A stretch of DNA of 64,000 bases from Sulfuritortus calidifontis (GTDB lineage: Bacteria > Pseudomonadota > Gammaproteobacteria > Burkholderiales > Thiobacillaceae). Of this stretch, positions 62,118-64,000 are shown piece by piece. Both the position numbers and the translations under genes were made by a program. Below the pieces are notes generated by a model that did not search any database, had not been told where the DNA came from, and worked only from the letters and a program-made list of their open reading frames with translations. How positions within the stretch are numbered: the first letter of the stretch is position 1; every line of letters begins with the position of its first letter. The stretch is from assembly GCF_003967275.1 (NCBI RefSeq), contig NZ_AP018721.1, positions 1,488,001 through 1,552,000 on the forward strand, written 5' to 3'.

Positions 62118-63167
62118 TCAAGTAGTCGGCTTGAAGTCGTACAGCATCAGCTCGGCCACGCTGTTGGCCCACTCGACGAACTCGGGCACGGCGAACAAGG
62201 GCTTGCCCACGGCGCGGTGCAGGTCGGTGACCAGCATGACCCCCATCTCGCGCTGGGGGAACTGCTTGGCGTATTTGAGGATATTGGCCAGGGCCTTGGG
62301 CTGGTTGGCCGCCTCCCGGGCACGCCGCACCAGGGCGGCGGCGACGCCGTATTGCAGGTCGATGCCCTTGGGCACACCCGTCTCCTGGCCTTCGAGGATG
62401 GCATCGATGTCCGGCAGGTTTTCCATGTTGTCGATGAAGGCCTTGAGCTCGACCCCCACGGCATTGCCGACGCAGGCCTGCAGGGCGTCGGTGATCAGGT
62501 CGGGCCGGTTCATGAACTTGGCCAGGGCACGGTGCACGTATTCCCAGGAACGCGGGCTGGGGAAGGCGACCGGGTTGTGCGCCGGGTCGTAGTCGAACAG
62601 AAGATCGGGCCTAAAGCGCAGGAAGCCCATGATCCGGTCGTTGATGCCGTGTTCCAGCGCCCAGGAGATCCAGTCGTCGAGGTTGGGTTCGACCTCGTAA
62701 TGGGTGAAGCGGTTGGCCAAGGGCGCGGGCATGGCGTAGGTGACGCCGCGGTCGCCCTGGCGGTTGCCGGCGGCAAAGATGGCCCAGCCCTCGGGGATCG
62801 CGTACTCGCCCAGCCTGCGATCCAGGATAAGCTGGTAGGCGGCGGCGGAAACCGTGGGCGGCGCGGCGTTGATCTCGTCGAGGAAGAGGATGCCCTTCTC
62901 GCCGTGGCGCACCGCGTCGGGCAGCATGTCGGGCACCGACCACTTCACGGTGTCGCCGCTTTTGAACGGGATGCCGCGCAGGTCGGTCGGTTCCATCTGC
63001 GACAGGCGGATGTCGATCAGGGGTACGTTATGGCGCTGGGCGATGCCCGCGATGATCTGCGATTTGCCGACGCCGGGCGGGCCCCAGAGCATGACGGGGG
63101 TGTGGATGCCTTCGATGCAGCTTTCGAATTCGCGGTCGAGAATGGTTTCGATGTGTGATGGACGCAT
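62118..63167 (-). CDS. MoxR-like AAA ATPase
   Basis: 349 aa. Walker A is WGPPGVGKSQ, Walker B is GILFLDEINAAPP, and AAGNRQGDRG and PLANRFTHYEV give the sensor region. Different from the MoxR at 49659. Paired with the DUF2201/VWA protein downstream (37 bp), the usual ATPase-VWA partnership of unknown substrate. Confidence 0.93.
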   Translation of the reverse strand: MRPSHIETILDREFESCIEGIHTPVMLWGPPGVGKSQIIAGIAQRHNVPLIDIRLSQMEPTDLRGIPFKSGDTVKWSVPDMLPDAVRHGEKGILFLDEINAAPPTVSAAAYQLILDRRLGEYAIPEGWAIFAAGNRQGDRGVTYAMPAPLANRFTHYEVEPNLDDWISWALEHGINDRIMGFLRFRPDLLFDYDPAHNPVAFPSPRSWEYVHRALAKFMNRPDLITDALQACVGNAVGVELKAFIDNMENLPDIDAILEGQETGVPKGIDLQYGVAAALVRRAREAANQPKALANILKYAKQFPQREMGVMLVTDLHRAVGKPLFAVPEFVEWANSVAELMLYDFKPTT

Positions 63168-63170
63168 GGT

Positions 63171-64000
63171 TCAGTTCGCAAAAAAATCCGGTTCCCCGTC
63201 CGCCGCGGCGGCCTCCAGCCTGGCGGCGACCAAGGTGGCCTTGAGCCGGTCGGCGTCGAGCACCTTGGGCAGCAGGCGGTGCACCTTGAGCAGCCAGCGC
63301 GGCCGGGCCATCGCCGCGACCTCCAGGCGCTCGCGCGCGGCATCGGACAGCCTCGGCAGCAACAGCAGCAGCGGGGCGAGCCACAGATGATAATCGTTAA
63401 TAACCGAGCGTTCCAGTCGGCTATTCAGGGCTTCCGCCACGAGCAGTTCGGGGAAGGCCTCGGCCGGCAGCCGGCGGCCCTGCCAGCCCGGTTCCAGGCG
63501 CAAGCCTTCGAGACCCTCGCCCGTTCCGGCGGCGTCACGCAGAAACCACTGGGCCATTGGGTGCGGCCGCGCCCGGTGATTGACCATGCGGGCAAGGGTG
63601 TCGCGATGCGCAGCGCCGGCCTTGGCATCGCCAGCCTCGTGGGCGGCCAAGGCCTCGGAACGGAAGCCGGTGTAGGACAACACGAAGGGATGCCACTCCG
63701 GCTCGATCGAGCCCGGCGCATGCAGGCTGGCGCGCTCGGCGCCGAGCAGGGCCAGGGGCAGGCCGGTCTCCTTGTCGAGCAGCCAGAGCTCTGCGTGGTC
63801 GGCCAGGGGAAACGGCAGGCCCGGCCGGGCTTCCAGCGCGGCGAGGATGTCGCCCTGACCCTTCGCCTGGCCGAGCTTGAGCCCCTCGCCTTCGATCCAG
63901 ACCCCGGTCGGCCGCACCCAGCCGTAGCCGTCGTCGGCGCGCAGATGCCAGGTGAGACCGTCGTAGCTGTGGGCGATGGCCTCGCCGGCGTCGATCACCT
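63171..64000 (-). CDS. Unrecognised protein, 5' end at the window edge
   Basis: At least 275 aa read from the edge; a GTG at 63998 is a possible start, but the gene may begin outside. No clear domain: mixed Leu/Arg/Ala helices and Trp-rich strands (LTWHLRADDGYGWVRPTGVW). It precedes the MoxR-like gene by 3 bp, so it is probably part of the same operon. Confidence 0.6.
   Translation of the reverse strand, partial: VIDAGEAIAHSYDGLTWHLRADDGYGWVRPTGVWIEGEGLKLGQAKGQGDILAALEARPGLPFPLADHAELWLLDKETGLPLALLGAERASLHAPGSIEPEWHPFVLSYTGFRSEALAAHEAGDAKAGAAHRDTLARMVNHRARPHPMAQWFLRDAAGTGEGLEGLRLEPGWQGRRLPAEAFPELLVAEALNSRLERSVINDYHLWLAPLLLLLPRLSDAARERLEVAAMARPRWLLKVHRLLPKVLDADRLKATLVAARLEAAAADGEPDFFAN

Overview
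The window is GC-rich, densely coded bacterial chromosome with short intergenic gaps. The protein set (class II LysRS, prfB with a programmed frameshift, DUF1631/DUF1841/DUF2288/SlyX families, Rnf complex, DsrE-family proteins, c-di-GMP enzymes) suggests a betaproteobacterium of sulfur- or hydrogen-oxidiser type. That lineage is inferred from family resemblance only. No rRNA or tRNA gene was recognised.

Layout. 1-4.8 kb: MFS transporter (partial), YdcH, aroC, a PAS-GGDEF cyclase and a leucyl aminopeptidase. 4.9-10 kb: a pyruvate dehydrogenase operon, pdhA-pdhB plus one gene fusing E2 and E3, with inverted-repeat DNA in both gaps. 10-15.3 kb: orphan FixJ-type regulator, ettA, DUF2288-slyX, a DgcZ-like cyclase and pyrD. 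15.25-18.6 kb: a compact ECF sigma system made of the sigma factor, a membrane anti-sigma factor whose outer part is a DsrE-like domain, a secreted DsrE-like protein and a porin; the two divergent operons share the same promoter pattern. 18.7-20.8 kb: ald, a 36-aa membrane protein and a CDGSH protein flanking an FNR-type box, then DUF2784. 20.8-28.4 kb: rnfABCDGE-nth, FIST and DUF1841. 28.4-38.7 kb: a ParA/ferredoxin-reductase pair, recJ, DUF4010, a c-di-GMP riboswitch in front of DUF1631-HDOD, and archease-rtcB. 38.7-41.4 kb: prfB and lysS.

41.5-48.2 kb: a complete type II-C CRISPR-Cas locus in the order tracrRNA, cas9, cas1, cas2, array. The array has 33 apparently identical 36-bp repeats and 32 spacers. 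The tracrRNA lies on the strand opposite cas9. Its anti-repeat and a terminator beside cas2 both indicate that the array is read towards cas2. 48.2-64 kb: gpmA and a second phosphatase, MoxR-DUF58-transglutaminase, a CDF-type transporter, nitroreductase/HxlR/copA, a LexA-like repressor with its own operator, an addiction-antidote remnant, TlpA-like thioredoxin, and a second MoxR/VWA cluster running off the end.

Two themes recur. First, small palindromic repeats sit inside genes without breaking them: one family in rnfE, lysS and (diverged) nth, and another twice in copA. Second, c-di-GMP and redox signalling are prominent: two cyclases, a GEMM riboswitch and an HDOD/EAL-like protein on one side, and DsrE, CDGSH, Rnf and an FNR-type site on the other. 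The best candidates for undescribed biology are the ECF/anti-sigma-DsrE system and the in-frame palindromic elements.
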